Source: an uncultured Polaribacter sp.
Lineage (GTDB): Bacteria > Bacteroidota > Bacteroidia > Flavobacteriales > Flavobacteriaceae
DNA: 64,000 nucleotides
Direction: 5' to 3'
NCBI RefSeq assembly: GCF_947500975.1
Contig: NZ_CANMUE010000001.1
Span: 62,001 to 126,000 of the forward strand
A program made the position numbers and the translations under genes. Shown here in pieces: positions 1-8,680 of the stretch; within the stretch, counting starts at the first letter, position 1; each line of letters opens with the position of its first letter. Below the pieces are notes generated by a model that was not told where the DNA came from, ran no database searches, and was given only the letters and a program-made list of their open reading frames with translations.

Positions 1-309
1 TGACAATTCTTGTGACAAAATCTCTAAAACAACAGATAAACTAGCATACTCATTTTCAGCAATCGTAATGTTTTTTACATTATAATTATCTAAATAAAAA
101 AGTAATGATAAGGTTTCTTTATCCGTAGAAAAACTAAATTTACCATTAACATTTGTTTGGGCTAATAAACCTCCATTTTCGTTATAAATCTGTACATTTT
201 TCAAATATTTTTCATCTTGATTAACAACTGAACCAGATACTTTTTTTTGACTAAAAACTATAAAACTAGTTAAGAAAATTAGAACTGTAATTATTTTTTT
301 AAATATCAT
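1..309 (-). CDS. TonB-dependent receptor, N-terminal part (cut by window edge)
   Basis: This frame is open from an ATG at 309 to the left window edge, so only the first 103 residues are visible. It starts with a signal peptide (MIFKKIITVLIFLTSF) ending near FSQ. A short carboxypeptidase-regulatory-like beta domain follows (KKVSGSVVNQDEKYLKNVQI), as is typical at the start of Bacteroidota TonB-dependent outer-membrane receptors. It begins one base after the stop of the HTTM gene and is therefore its operon partner. The barrel and plug are outside the window. The receptor call rests on this start and on the usual DUF4856/imelysin/HTTM/receptor gene order. A smaller surface protein with the same N-terminal domain is not excluded. 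Confidence 0.6.
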   Translation of the reverse strand, partial: MIFKKIITVLIFLTSFIVFSQKKVSGSVVNQDEKYLKNVQIYNENGGLLAQTNVNGKFSFSTDKETLSLLFYLDNYNVKNITIAENEYASLSVVLEILSQELS

Positions 310-310
310 T

Positions 311-1696
311 TTAAATACCTTTTATTTTAATTTTTGATGAAAATGGAACAATCCAATCTTTATGTTTAAAACTTTCTTTTTCTTTATATAAATCTACTTT
401 TGGATCTATAAAAACCCTACTCATTCTTCCATTTAAAGCTACATAACTATCTACAAAAACTTGTACATTTTTATGACCTTGATTTGTAAAATGATCGCCC
501 AAATAATGAGCGTATTCTAAAATAAAATCAGGTTGAAAACTCATTTGTTTTTCTTGATATAATGATAAAAAGTCTGAATTATCAACATAAAAAAAAGTTT
601 TTGTTTTTGCATCTACTATTTTAAAATTAGCATAACCTGCTTTTTCCATTAACATTACTCTCCAAGAAAAACGATATCCTTCTTCTGTCCAAAATAATTC
701 TCCTGGATATAAAATATTTCTAAACGGTAACGTAACTTGAATCAGTAAAAATAAACCTAATATTGGATAAATGAACAGTTTTTTAGCTTTTGAAAAAGTA
801 TAATTATCAATTAAATTAAGTTTTTTAATTTTAACAGGTAAGGAAAGCTTATTTATTATTTGAGTTAGTTTATTTATAATTTTTTGATGAAAATTGCCTT
901 CAAAAAATATTAATGTAGAAATAATCATAATAAAAGGAAACATACCTATTGGAAATAAAACTCTTGTAAAAACATGAAAAAACACCACTAAAATAAAAGC
1001 AAAAGTTCTTGTTCTTTTATATAATAATAATAAAGGTATAAATAAATCATACAACACTCCCCCATAACTCATTGCAAAATGAAACCAATCTTGTTGCATA
1101 AAACTATTGCCAATCAAAGGTAAATCGTATTTAGATGGCAACCATATTTTTAATGGCATAGCTCTAAACAACCAATCTGAATTTAATTTAGCTAAGCCTG
1201 CATAAAAATATACAATACCTAAAAGTAATTTTATACTATCAATTGTCCATTTTGGAATGTTTTTAAAGGCTGTTTTTCTTTTTAAGGAATCTAAAGAATA
1301 ATAAGCATTTGCTGGTAAAAATATCATTAAAAAACTTAAAACACTTATAAAATAATAGTGATTTAAATAGGTAGTTTTATCCATCAATTCGATATAAGTA
1401 AATGATAGAAAAAAAGTAATAATTGCAATTCTATATTTATAACCTATTGCAACAAAAAATGCTGATAATGCACAAATTACAAATAGTAAATAAGTGTAAC
1501 TTCCTAAAGGTTTTACCCAATTAAATCCAAAATAAGAAAAGTGATAGTTAGGTTCTAAATAGAGTGTTTCAATCCATCCATTTATCCAAAACCTTACTAT
1601 ACTTGCAAACATCATTAAACCAAAAAACAAACGAAAAACAACTAGTGGAGCTGCCTTTGTTTGTGTATTTAAGTAATGTTCAATATTTTTAATCAT
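311..1696 (-). CDS. HTTM-domain membrane protein, vitamin K-dependent gamma-carboxylase homologue
   Basis: This 461-residue integral membrane protein has many hydrophobic segments in its first 290 residues and a soluble C-terminal part. Two motifs match the family of vitamin K-dependent gamma-glutamyl carboxylase. One is DKTTYLNHYYF (Asn112, His113). The other is YFYAGLAKLNSDWL, where Lys170 aligns by eye with the catalytic lysine of the human enzyme. Family knowledge: HTTM proteins are bacterial relatives of that carboxylase, mostly of unknown substrate. It lies between an imelysin-like lipoprotein and a TonB-dependent receptor, so a role in modifying or loading components of an iron-uptake system is inferred. 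ATG at 1696 follows a terminator-like hairpin. Confidence 0.85.
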   Translation of the reverse strand: MIKNIEHYLNTQTKAAPLVVFRLFFGLMMFASIVRFWINGWIETLYLEPNYHFSYFGFNWVKPLGSYTYLLFVICALSAFFVAIGYKYRIAIITFFLSFTYIELMDKTTYLNHYYFISVLSFLMIFLPANAYYSLDSLKRKTAFKNIPKWTIDSIKLLLGIVYFYAGLAKLNSDWLFRAMPLKIWLPSKYDLPLIGNSFMQQDWFHFAMSYGGVLYDLFIPLLLLYKRTRTFAFILVVFFHVFTRVLFPIGMFPFIMIISTLIFFEGNFHQKIINKLTQIINKLSLPVKIKKLNLIDNYTFSKAKKLFIYPILGLFLLIQVTLPFRNILYPGELFWTEEGYRFSWRVMLMEKAGYANFKIVDAKTKTFFYVDNSDFLSLYQEKQMSFQPDFILEYAHYLGDHFTNQGHKNVQVFVDSYVALNGRMSRVFIDPKVDLYKEKESFKHKDWIVPFSSKIKIKGI

Positions 1697-1708
1697 TCTA
1701 AAAAAACG

Positions 1709-1741
1709 AAAAGTTATTCCTAGTAATTAAGAATAACTTTT
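1709..1741 (-). terminator. Hairpin with T-run between imelysin and HTTM genes
   Basis: A perfect 11-bp inverted repeat (AAAAGTTATTC / GAATAACTTTT, 11-nt loop) is followed on the minus strand by CG and seven T. It looks like an intrinsic terminator, yet it lies inside an apparent operon 13 bases before the HTTM start. It may therefore attenuate rather than end transcription. Confidence 0.6.
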
Positions 1742-1770
1742 AGTTAAAATTTTATCTTTAAATTCTGTTG

Positions 1771-2874
1771 TTAATCTCCATCATTATCAACAAAAATAAT
1801 ACTAATATTTAATGCAGAAGCCATATCTACTTTTAGAAAAACAACAACCTTTTGTAATTCATCATAAGCCAACGTCATTTGAGTATAATCAGTATTTACT
1901 TGCTCAAAAAAGTTAGCATTTAAACTTTCTATTTTAGTTTCTGCCGCACTTAATTGATTTGTAATGCTAGTTACTAAATCTTGTCTATCTAAAGCTTGTA
2001 AATATTGTTGAAAACTAGAACCTGTTGTTGTAGATCGTTTATATTTCCCTACAAAAAGGTTTTTAAAAGATTCTAAAGCCTCTAAAGCTAATTCTTTAGA
2101 GATATCTTTTTTATAAAAAGCTTCCACTTTTTCTGGTAAAGTTGTTGAAGACCAAACACCAGCAGGAATACCAAATTTATTTGCTCTTATGTTTTTTTCG
2201 TAAAATTCTATATAATCATTCAAGAATTTATTTAAAGCACTGGTTGCTGTATTTGCTGTACTTACTACAAATTCATCTCTATAAGTAGCTGTCCAATCAT
2301 TTAAAACCTGAGTTGTTAAATTACTCATTTGGTTTAAAACATTAATAATATAATCCTTATAACCTGCTGCATTTATATCAGTTGTGTATTTTAATAATAT
2401 ATCGTCATCAGAATCTGCAACACCATACAATAAGTAATCTAAAGCAGGGAAACCTTGCGCATCTTGATAGTTTACATTATCTAAATCGTAACTACCATTA
2501 GAAATATTAGTTTCTACATCTGTAACAGATAGAGGGTAAATGTTCATATAAAATTTATACTGCAATTCTTCAGCTTTACCAATGTTAAACATTTCTATAT
2601 TCTGATACTCTTTATAAGCTGCTAACCAAGAAGTTCTTAAAGCCTCTAAATTTGATTGATTAGGTGTAGCAACAAAAGTATCTCCAGCTGCTTTTAAATT
2701 AACCATATCAGAATTAAAGTCTTCTAAAGAAGGAATAATAACATTATCGGCAATATGCGTTAACATTATACCTCTATCAAAATTATCTGTTACTTCTGGT
2801 TCATTTTCTGTTGATGAACTACAGGCATAAATAATTGTAATTAGTAAAGTAAGAATTGTTATTTTTTTGAACAT
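1771..2874 (-). CDS. Imelysin family (peptidase M75-like) lipoprotein
   Basis: A 367-residue protein with a lipoprotein signal (ITIIYAC, Cys18), so probably anchored in the outer membrane or exposed at the surface. The alpha-helical body matches imelysin-like proteins, which occur in bacterial iron-uptake loci. The family's GxHxxE motif is represented here by GFPALDYLLYG (residues 141-151). Histidine is replaced by proline and glutamate by aspartate, so classical metal binding at this site is doubtful. The ORF track adds 21 upstream residues. I chose the ATG at 2874 because it gives a proper signal peptide and because the longer start lies inside a hairpin. It is downstream of the DUF4856 gene and upstream of HTTM. 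Confidence 0.85.
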   Translation of the reverse strand: MFKKITILTLLITIIYACSSSTENEPEVTDNFDRGIMLTHIADNVIIPSLEDFNSDMVNLKAAGDTFVATPNQSNLEALRTSWLAAYKEYQNIEMFNIGKAEELQYKFYMNIYPLSVTDVETNISNGSYDLDNVNYQDAQGFPALDYLLYGVADSDDDILLKYTTDINAAGYKDYIINVLNQMSNLTTQVLNDWTATYRDEFVVSTANTATSALNKFLNDYIEFYEKNIRANKFGIPAGVWSSTTLPEKVEAFYKKDISKELALEALESFKNLFVGKYKRSTTTGSSFQQYLQALDRQDLVTSITNQLSAAETKIESLNANFFEQVNTDYTQMTLAYDELQKVVVFLKVDMASALNISIIFVDNDGD

Positions 2875-2904
2875 TTTATTTCTATTTATTCTAAATAAAG
2901 AAAC

Positions 2905-2949
2905 AAAAGTAGTAAAATGTGTAAAAAAATTACACATTTTACTACTTTT
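2905..2949 (-). terminator. 20-bp perfect hairpin between DUF4856 and imelysin genes
   Basis: Two perfectly complementary 20-base arms (AAAAGTAGTAAAATGTGTAA and its reverse complement) flank a five-base loop. The structure begins just past the DUF4856 stop codon. The stem's own 3' end is T-rich on the minus strand. It can act as a terminator or attenuator, or as a 3'-end stabiliser of the first cistron. Confidence 0.6.
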
Positions 2950-2955
2950 AATTTA

Positions 2956-4146
2956 TTAATTAGCTGCTTCTTCTAATGTAAAATTAAATTTAGCTGCAAT
3001 AGTTGTAGAAATTTCATCTAATGTATCATCAGTTAAATCCCAAAAACCATTACCTGCTAATAAAGTATTTATAAAAGCATCTACTTCTGATTTCGTAAAA
3101 TATGGTAAGTCAGAATTTGGTTGTCTTGTAAATTGTAAACTATATACAAAACCTAAACCTTCTGATAAATCATGGAATGCTGATGCATTGTCTGTACCTA
3201 AAGTAGATTTAGCTTGTTGTAAATAATAGACTGCTCTAATACCAATAATTTCAGATATCTTTTCTTTTAAAATTTCTGCTTGTGCATCTCTTGTTGTATA
3301 ATCTTTAGCTACAATTGCAGCTCTACCCAATTTAAATGCATCATAAATATCAGAAGCAATACCAGAAAAATCAGAATCTCCTTCAACTCTACTTAAATAT
3401 TTATTTAAAAATGAATCAGTATTTAATGCAGGTGCAGTAACATCCGCTTCATTACCATATAAATAACCAAAAGCTTCATCCCATTTATGCTCCATAGTTG
3501 TATAAGTTTTATCAGTAACAACTGTATCACTATCATTATCTGCAACATTAGTACCTGCATCTAAAACTGCTGTACTTAAATAATTGTTTAAAATTTGGTC
3601 TACCATTAAAGCACCGATTAAACTTTTATTTATCATTTGGTTTAACTCTAAACCTTGTGCTGTTACATATCTATCAGAACCACCACCAGCTTCTTGAATA
3701 ACACCTGCAACACCAGAGCTTGCATTTACACTCCAGTTAGGGAAAACATCATTAACCTGAGCAGCAATCCAAGTATCAAACTGAGCTTTAATTTCAGTAG
3801 CATCTGTTGTATTTGCAGCATAAAAATCTGTTGAAGCTGCTGTTTTACTTCTTAAATTTTTAGAAGAAGCATTTAAATCTGCATCAGTAAAATCGCTATC
3901 TCCTTCTGCATGAGCAAACTTAGCATTTAAAGTGGCAATTGTTTCTGTTGTAACTTTTAAAGCTGATACAAACTCAGCTCCCATTTGAATTCGGGTAGTT
4001 TGACCGTTAAAATCTACTGTAGAAACTCCGTCTCTTTCAAATGCATATGTTGCTGGAGCCTCTGTTATTATTATTGGTGTTTCATTATTACTACAAGAAA
4101 ATAATAGTGTTGAAACTGTTGCTAATGATAAAATTATTTTTTTCAT
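2956..4146 (-). CDS. DUF4856 domain-containing lipoprotein
   Basis: A 396-residue lipoprotein (signal STLLFSC, Cys18) beginning with YAFERDGVSTVDFNGQTTR, the typical start of the DUF4856 family. It is predicted mostly helical and lies in the envelope. Family knowledge: DUF4856 proteins occur mainly in Bacteroidota, next to imelysin-like proteins, HTTM proteins and TonB receptors. No enzymatic motif is visible. As first gene of the operon, directly after a good promoter, it is likely the most strongly expressed. A surface role in binding an iron source is inferred from context only. Confidence 0.8.
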   Translation of the reverse strand: MKKIILSLATVSTLLFSCSNNETPIIITEAPATYAFERDGVSTVDFNGQTTRIQMGAEFVSALKVTTETIATLNAKFAHAEGDSDFTDADLNASSKNLRSKTAASTDFYAANTTDATEIKAQFDTWIAAQVNDVFPNWSVNASSGVAGVIQEAGGGSDRYVTAQGLELNQMINKSLIGALMVDQILNNYLSTAVLDAGTNVADNDSDTVVTDKTYTTMEHKWDEAFGYLYGNEADVTAPALNTDSFLNKYLSRVEGDSDFSGIASDIYDAFKLGRAAIVAKDYTTRDAQAEILKEKISEIIGIRAVYYLQQAKSTLGTDNASAFHDLSEGLGFVYSLQFTRQPNSDLPYFTKSEVDAFINTLLAGNGFWDLTDDTLDEISTTIAAKFNFTLEEAAN

Positions 4147-4186
4147 TCTTATTTAGATTAACTTAAAATAGTGTTTTTATTTTTTG

Positions 4187-4217
4187 CAAATATACAACTC
4201 AGAATCAATAAAACAAT
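4187..4217 (-). promoter_or_regulatory. Promoter of the DUF4856/imelysin/HTTM operon, with possible operator
   Basis: On the minus strand a TTG lies 19 bases before TATATTTG. This fits the Bacteroidota sigma factor consensus of a TTG-type -33 box and TANNTTTG -7 box. The DUF4856 ATG follows about 40 bases later. An AATAAAA-CAAT-TTTTATT inverted repeat (4207-4224) overlaps the -33 element and could be a repressor site, for example for an iron regulator. In AT-rich DNA this repeat may be chance. Confidence 0.6.
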
Positions 4218-4261
4218 TTTTATTTAGATTTATTATAGATAGTTAACGAGGTAGATAAGAT

Positions 4262-4876
4262 TTATATCAAAATAAAGACTGCAATCATCAGAAAAACAAT
4301 TATTTGCAACCATTTTAAATAAAAATCAATTTTTTTATTTTTTTTAATTCTTTTTGAAATTGTACCTGCTAAAACTGCTATAGAACTAAAAATAATAAAA
4401 GAAATAAGTATAAAAAGTGAGCCTAAAATATAAAACTGAATTACTGTAGAAAGCTCATCTGAAAATAAAAACTGAGGAAAAAATGCTAAAAAAAAGATAG
4501 TTACTTTTGGATTTAAAACATTCATAATAAATCCTTGTTTAAATAATTGTAATGTAGTTTTCTTATTTACTTTCTCGGTAGAAAAAACAATTACATCATC
4601 ACTTTTATATATTTTATAGGCTAAAAATAACAAGTAAATGGCTCCAAATAGTTTTATTATAAAAAATAAGGATTCACTTTCTTTAATAATTACTGAAACC
4701 CCAAAAGCTACTAAAGTAGTGTGGATAATGCAACCTGACATCAAACCCAAAACCGTTGCTAATCCAAACTTTCTGCCATTTACAATACTTTGTGTAAGTA
4801 CAAAAATGTTATCTGGTCCTGGAGAACAAGCCAAGATCGATGTTGCTATAATAAATGAGAGTAAGGTTTCTATCAT
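4262..4876 (-). CDS. LysE/RhtB family amino-acid exporter
   Basis: A 204-residue inner-membrane protein with about six hydrophobic segments. Near the N-terminus it carries the family signature CSPGPDNIFVLTQSIVNGRK, followed by GLMSGCIIHT. LysE/RhtB proteins export amino acids or small metabolites. The substrate cannot be told from sequence. It stands alone between the iron operon promoter and pyrD on the same strand, with 83 bases to pyrD upstream. Length is normal for the family. Confidence 0.9.
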   Translation of the reverse strand: MIETLLSFIIATSILACSPGPDNIFVLTQSIVNGRKFGLATVLGLMSGCIIHTTLVAFGVSVIIKESESLFFIIKLFGAIYLLFLAYKIYKSDDVIVFSTEKVNKKTTLQLFKQGFIMNVLNPKVTIFFLAFFPQFLFSDELSTVIQFYILGSLFILISFIIFSSIAVLAGTISKRIKKNKKIDFYLKWLQIIVFLMIAVFILI

Positions 4877-4959
4877 TATAAAAAATAAATGACATTAATT
4901 ACGCAGATTACACTTAAATGATATGGTTTAAAAAAGTGTTTTTCTTTATTTTATTTGTG

Positions 4960-6003
4960 CTAATTATTGAAATTAGTTTCTAAAATAGCTTTATTAATTC
5001 TTTTAACCAAACTAGGACCTTCATAAATAAAACCAGTATAAATTTGTACTAAATCTGCACCAGCTTTAATTTTTTCTAAAGCATCTGCTTCAGAATGAAT
5101 ACCTCCTACTCCAATAATAGGAAATGATTTATTGGATTTATCTGCTAAATATTGAATTACTTTTGTGCTCTGGTTTTTAATTGGCTGACCACTTACACCC
5201 CCATTACCAATTTCCTCCAATCGTTTTTTAGATGCTTTTAAATTACTTCTAGTTGTTGAAGTATTAGAAGCAATTACACCATCTATATTGGTTTCTGCAA
5301 CTAATTCTATAATTTCATCTAACTGAACATTATTTAAATCTGGAGCAATTTTTAATAAAATTGGTTTTTGTTTTTCGAATTCATCATTTAATTTTTGACA
5401 AGCAGAAATCAACTCAATTAAATAATCTTTATCATTTAATTTTGCATGACTACCTACATTTGGACAACTAACATTTAATACAAAATAATCTACATAAGCA
5501 TGTAATCCTTTAAAACACTCTTCGTAATCTGCTGTATAATTTTCAGGTGATGTTTGCGTATTTTTACCAATATTACCGCCAATAATAACATTGCCTTTGT
5601 TCTTTTTTAATTGTTGAATTGCAATCTCTAAACCCTCATTATTAAATCCCATTCTATTAATGATTCCTTTATCATCTTTTAAACGAAATAATCTTTTCTT
5701 CGGATTACCAACTTGACCTTTTGGAGTTACAGTACCAATCTCTATAAACCCGAAACCAAAGTTTGCTAATTCGTTATATAAAACTGCATTTTTATCGAAA
5801 CCAGCTGCTAAACCAACAGGATTTTTAAATGTTAAACCAAATAAATTACGCTCTAACTTTTTATCATTTACTTGGTAAATACTTCTAAAAAGGCTCGAAA
5901 ATAATGGGATTTTACATAAAAATTTCACTAATGAAAAAGTAAAATAATGAATTTTCTCTGGATCAAAAAGAAAAAAAATTGGTCTTATAATTAGTTTATA
6001 CAT
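4960..6003 (-). CDS. pyrD: Dihydroorotate dehydrogenase (quinone), class 2
   Basis: A 347-residue enzyme that oxidises dihydroorotate to orotate in pyrimidine synthesis and passes electrons to membrane quinone. The N-terminal helices (residues 1-45) are the class 2 membrane-binding extension. The FMN barrel follows with [12 protein letters not shown] (65-76), the NRMGFNNEG substrate loop and LNVSCPN. Ser179 there is the expected catalytic base of class 2 enzymes. GVGGI and [11 protein letters not shown] close the phosphate site. Length and motifs are normal. It is separated from pheT by a repeat element and a terminator. Confidence 0.96.
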   Translation of the reverse strand: MYKLIIRPIFFLFDPEKIHYFTFSLVKFLCKIPLFSSLFRSIYQVNDKKLERNLFGLTFKNPVGLAAGFDKNAVLYNELANFGFGFIEIGTVTPKGQVGNPKKRLFRLKDDKGIINRMGFNNEGLEIAIQQLKKNKGNVIIGGNIGKNTQTSPENYTADYEECFKGLHAYVDYFVLNVSCPNVGSHAKLNDKDYLIELISACQKLNDEFEKQKPILLKIAPDLNNVQLDEIIELVAETNIDGVIASNTSTTRSNLKASKKRLEEIGNGGVSGQPIKNQSTKVIQYLADKSNKSFPIIGVGGIHSEADALEKIKAGADLVQIYTGFIYEGPSLVKRINKAILETNFNN

Positions 6004-6011
6004 AATCTTTT

Positions 6012-6086
6012 ATCATTCCTGCATACGCAAGAATCCATTTAGTTAGTTCTTTGATTTTATGAGATTCTTGTTTTACAGGAATCAGT
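6012..6086. repeat. REP-like imperfect inverted repeat
   Basis: The left arm ATTCCTGCATACGCAAGAATC (6015-6035) and right arm GATTCTTGTTTTACAGGAAT (6063-6082) are imperfect reverse complements separated by 27 AT-rich bases. The composition and arm form (ATTCCTGC...GCAGGAAT) resemble intergenic palindromic repeats common in bacterial genomes. No second copy is present in this window. Confidence 0.5.
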
Positions 6087-6093
6087 ACTTTTC

Positions 6094-6120
6094 AAAAAAA
6101 GCCCCATAAAGGAGCTTTAA
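6094..6120 (-). terminator. Terminator of pheT
   Basis: On the minus strand AAAGCTCC-TTTAT-GGGGCTTT (one G-U pair) is followed by a run of T. It starts three bases after the pheT stop codon, a classic intrinsic terminator. Confidence 0.85.
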
Positions 6121-6122
6121 AT

Positions 6123-8549
6123 TTATCTTAATACAGCATCTAAATTTTTCTCAAAACTTTGCTGTAATTTTTGCATTATTTTATCTATCTGCTTGTCTTC
6201 TAATGTCTTTTTTTCATCTTGTAAAACAAAACTTACTGCATACGATTTTTTACCTTTTGGTAATTTATCGCCTTCATAAACATCAAACAAATCAACTTCT
6301 TTTAATAACTTTCTTTCAGATTGAAAAGCTAAATTATACAATTCTTTAAATTCAGTTTTACTATCAATTAATAAAGCTAAATCTCTTTTAACTGCAGGAA
6401 ATTTAAGTAATTCTGCCACTTTTATATTCTTCTTGTTAGAAAATTTTAAAATGTTATCCCAATTAAAATCTGCAAATAAAACCTCTTGTTTAATTCCAAA
6501 CTCTTTTAAAATGACACGTTTTACAACTCCAAATTCAACTAATTTAATTTTACCTAATCCTAAAGAAATTCCTTCAGAAAAAATATCATTTTTAACAGGA
6601 GAATTTTTTGCATTATCAATTCCTAATCTGCTTAATATTGATGTAATAATTCCTTTTAAATAAAAGAAATCAGAAACTGCTGAATTTACATTCCAAGAGC
6701 CTTTAGTTCTATTTCCTGTAACAAAAAGTGTAAGATGTTTATCCTCTTGATACTTGTTATTATATTTATGATATGTTTTACCAAACTCATAAAATTTTAA
6801 TGAATTATTTTTTCTGTTTAAATTATAAGAAATAGATTCTAATCCACTAAACAACAATGATTGACGGAGCACCCCTAAATCATTACTTAAAGGATTTAAC
6901 ATTGCTACATTTGCTTCTTCGTTTATATTTTCTGTTAACTTAACGTAGTCTGCTTTAGTTAAAGAGTTTGCCATTGTTTCATTAAAACCAAGTGCACTTA
7001 ATTGGTTTGCAACAATGTTTTCAACCTTCGTTTCTTTATTAGAATCGAATGAAATTGAGGTGTTTAATTTATGAGAAAACTTAATGTTATTATAGCCATA
7101 AACTCTTAAAATTTCTTCAATAATATCTGCCTCTCGTTGTACATCTGTTCTGTAAGATGGTATTGTTAAACCTAAACCACCTTCTGTTTCGCTGTTAATT
7201 TTAATCTCTAAAGAAGCTAAAATGTTTTTTATGGTGTCTTTTGGAATTTCTTGTCCAATTAACCTATAAACATTATCATAAGATAAAAACACTTGAAAAT
7301 CTTCTATTTTTATAGGATAAAAATCAGAAACATCCGAAGCTAATTTACCGCCCGCATATTCTTCTATCAACAAAGCCGCTCTTTTCAAAGCATACTCAGT
7401 CATATTAATATCTATTCCTCTTTCAAAACGGAAAGAAGCATCTGTATTTAGGGCATGTCTTTTTGCCGTTTTTCTAACAGAAACAGGGTTAAAATAAGCA
7501 CTTTCTAAAAATATTGATGTAGTATTTTCTGTTACACCAGAGTTAATTCCTCCAAAAACACCGCCAATACAAAGTGGAGTTTTATCTGCATCACATATCA
7601 TTACATCATCAGCAGAAAGCGTTCTTTCTACATCGTCTAATGTTGTAAATTTTGTTCCTTCTTTTAAAGTTGTGACAATAATTTTATTTCCTTTTATTTT
7701 TTGGGCATCAAAGGCGTGCAATGGCTGTCCAAGTTCGTGCAATACATAATTTGTAATATCTACAATATTATTTTTAGGCGTAATTCCTATCGATTTTAAA
7801 CGATTTTGAATCCATTCTGGAGAATCTTTTACAGTAATATCTGTAATTGCTATACCACAATAACGAGGCACTAAGTCTTTATTATCAACTTCTACATCAA
7901 AACGTAACGTTCTTTCATCAACATGAAAATCACTTACTGAAGGTGATATTAATTCTTTATTAATATCTTTTTGAATTAAACCAGCTCTTAAATCTCTTGC
8001 AACACCAAAATGACTCATGGCATCAGACCTGTTTGGAGTTAAACCAATTTCAAAAACATAATCTGTTTCAATTTTAAAAACTTGTGCTGCTGGTGTACCC
8101 GTTTTTAATTCTTTATCTAAAACAAGAATTCCTTCATGACCTTTACCCAAACCTAATTCATCTTCGGCACAAATCATTCCATGACTTTCTTCTCCTCTAA
8201 TTTTTCCTTTCTTAATTTTAAAACCCTCTCCTTTATCGTCATACAATACAGTACCAATAGTAGCTACAGGTACTTTTTGACCAACATCTACATTAGGAGC
8301 GCCACAAACAATTTGTACTGGTTTTCCATCACCTAAATCTACAGTAGTAACTTTTAATTTATCTGCATTGGGGTGTTTAACACAAGTTAAAACTTCACCT
8401 ACAACAATACCTTTTAAGCTTCCTTTTAAAGATTCTTTGGTTTCGATTCCTTCAACTTCTAAACCTAAATCAGTTAATAACTCACCAGTTTTGATAGGTT
8501 CCCAATCAATCTGTAAAAATTGTTTTAACCAATTGTATGATATTTTCAT
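6123..8549 (-). CDS. pheT: Phenylalanine-tRNA ligase beta subunit
   Basis: An 808-residue subunit that forms an (alpha-beta)2 synthetase with PheS and charges tRNA-Phe. Domains in order are an EMAP-like tRNA-binding domain (VGEVLTCVKHPNADKLKV, about 45-150), the B3/B4 editing domain (FRFERGIDINMTEYALKRAA region), B5, the catalytic-like core and a C-terminal FDX-ACB anticodon domain (KFPAVKRDLALLID). The ORF track starts at 8576. I prefer the ATG at 8549 (MKISYNWLKQFL), the usual family start, because it is preceded by a GAAGAAAG-type sequence. pheS is not in the window. Confidence 0.96.
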   Translation of the reverse strand: MKISYNWLKQFLQIDWEPIKTGELLTDLGLEVEGIETKESLKGSLKGIVVGEVLTCVKHPNADKLKVTTVDLGDGKPVQIVCGAPNVDVGQKVPVATIGTVLYDDKGEGFKIKKGKIRGEESHGMICAEDELGLGKGHEGILVLDKELKTGTPAAQVFKIETDYVFEIGLTPNRSDAMSHFGVARDLRAGLIQKDINKELISPSVSDFHVDERTLRFDVEVDNKDLVPRYCGIAITDITVKDSPEWIQNRLKSIGITPKNNIVDITNYVLHELGQPLHAFDAQKIKGNKIIVTTLKEGTKFTTLDDVERTLSADDVMICDADKTPLCIGGVFGGINSGVTENTTSIFLESAYFNPVSVRKTAKRHALNTDASFRFERGIDINMTEYALKRAALLIEEYAGGKLASDVSDFYPIKIEDFQVFLSYDNVYRLIGQEIPKDTIKNILASLEIKINSETEGGLGLTIPSYRTDVQREADIIEEILRVYGYNNIKFSHKLNTSISFDSNKETKVENIVANQLSALGFNETMANSLTKADYVKLTENINEEANVAMLNPLSNDLGVLRQSLLFSGLESISYNLNRKNNSLKFYEFGKTYHKYNNKYQEDKHLTLFVTGNRTKGSWNVNSAVSDFFYLKGIITSILSRLGIDNAKNSPVKNDIFSEGISLGLGKIKLVEFGVVKRVILKEFGIKQEVLFADFNWDNILKFSNKKNIKVAELLKFPAVKRDLALLIDSKTEFKELYNLAFQSERKLLKEVDLFDVYEGDKLPKGKKSYAVSFVLQDEKKTLEDKQIDKIMQKLQQSFEKNLDAVLR

Positions 8550-8680
8550 ATTTCTTTCTTCAAATTTCAGTGGCAAATTTAACCATTTTTAGCCTTTTTA
8601 TTAAACATATTTATCACTATTTATTAATTATTAATGTTATTTGAAAATTGTAAATTTGATCTTTATTGAATTTTAAAATT

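Noticed and set aside
2875-2937. Upstream extension of the imelysin ORF (start at 2937)
   Set aside because: It lies inside a perfect hairpin and would bury the lipoprotein signal peptide; the ATG at 2874 gives a normal lipobox.
4638-4892. 84-residue plus-strand ORF
   Set aside because: It is a shadow of the LysE gene on the other strand, with no signal or domain of its own.
4890-4912. ATTACGCAGATTACAC sequence between LysE and pyrD genes, resembling fragments of intergenic repeats
   Set aside because: Too short and single in this window; no palindrome or second copy supports calling a repeat.
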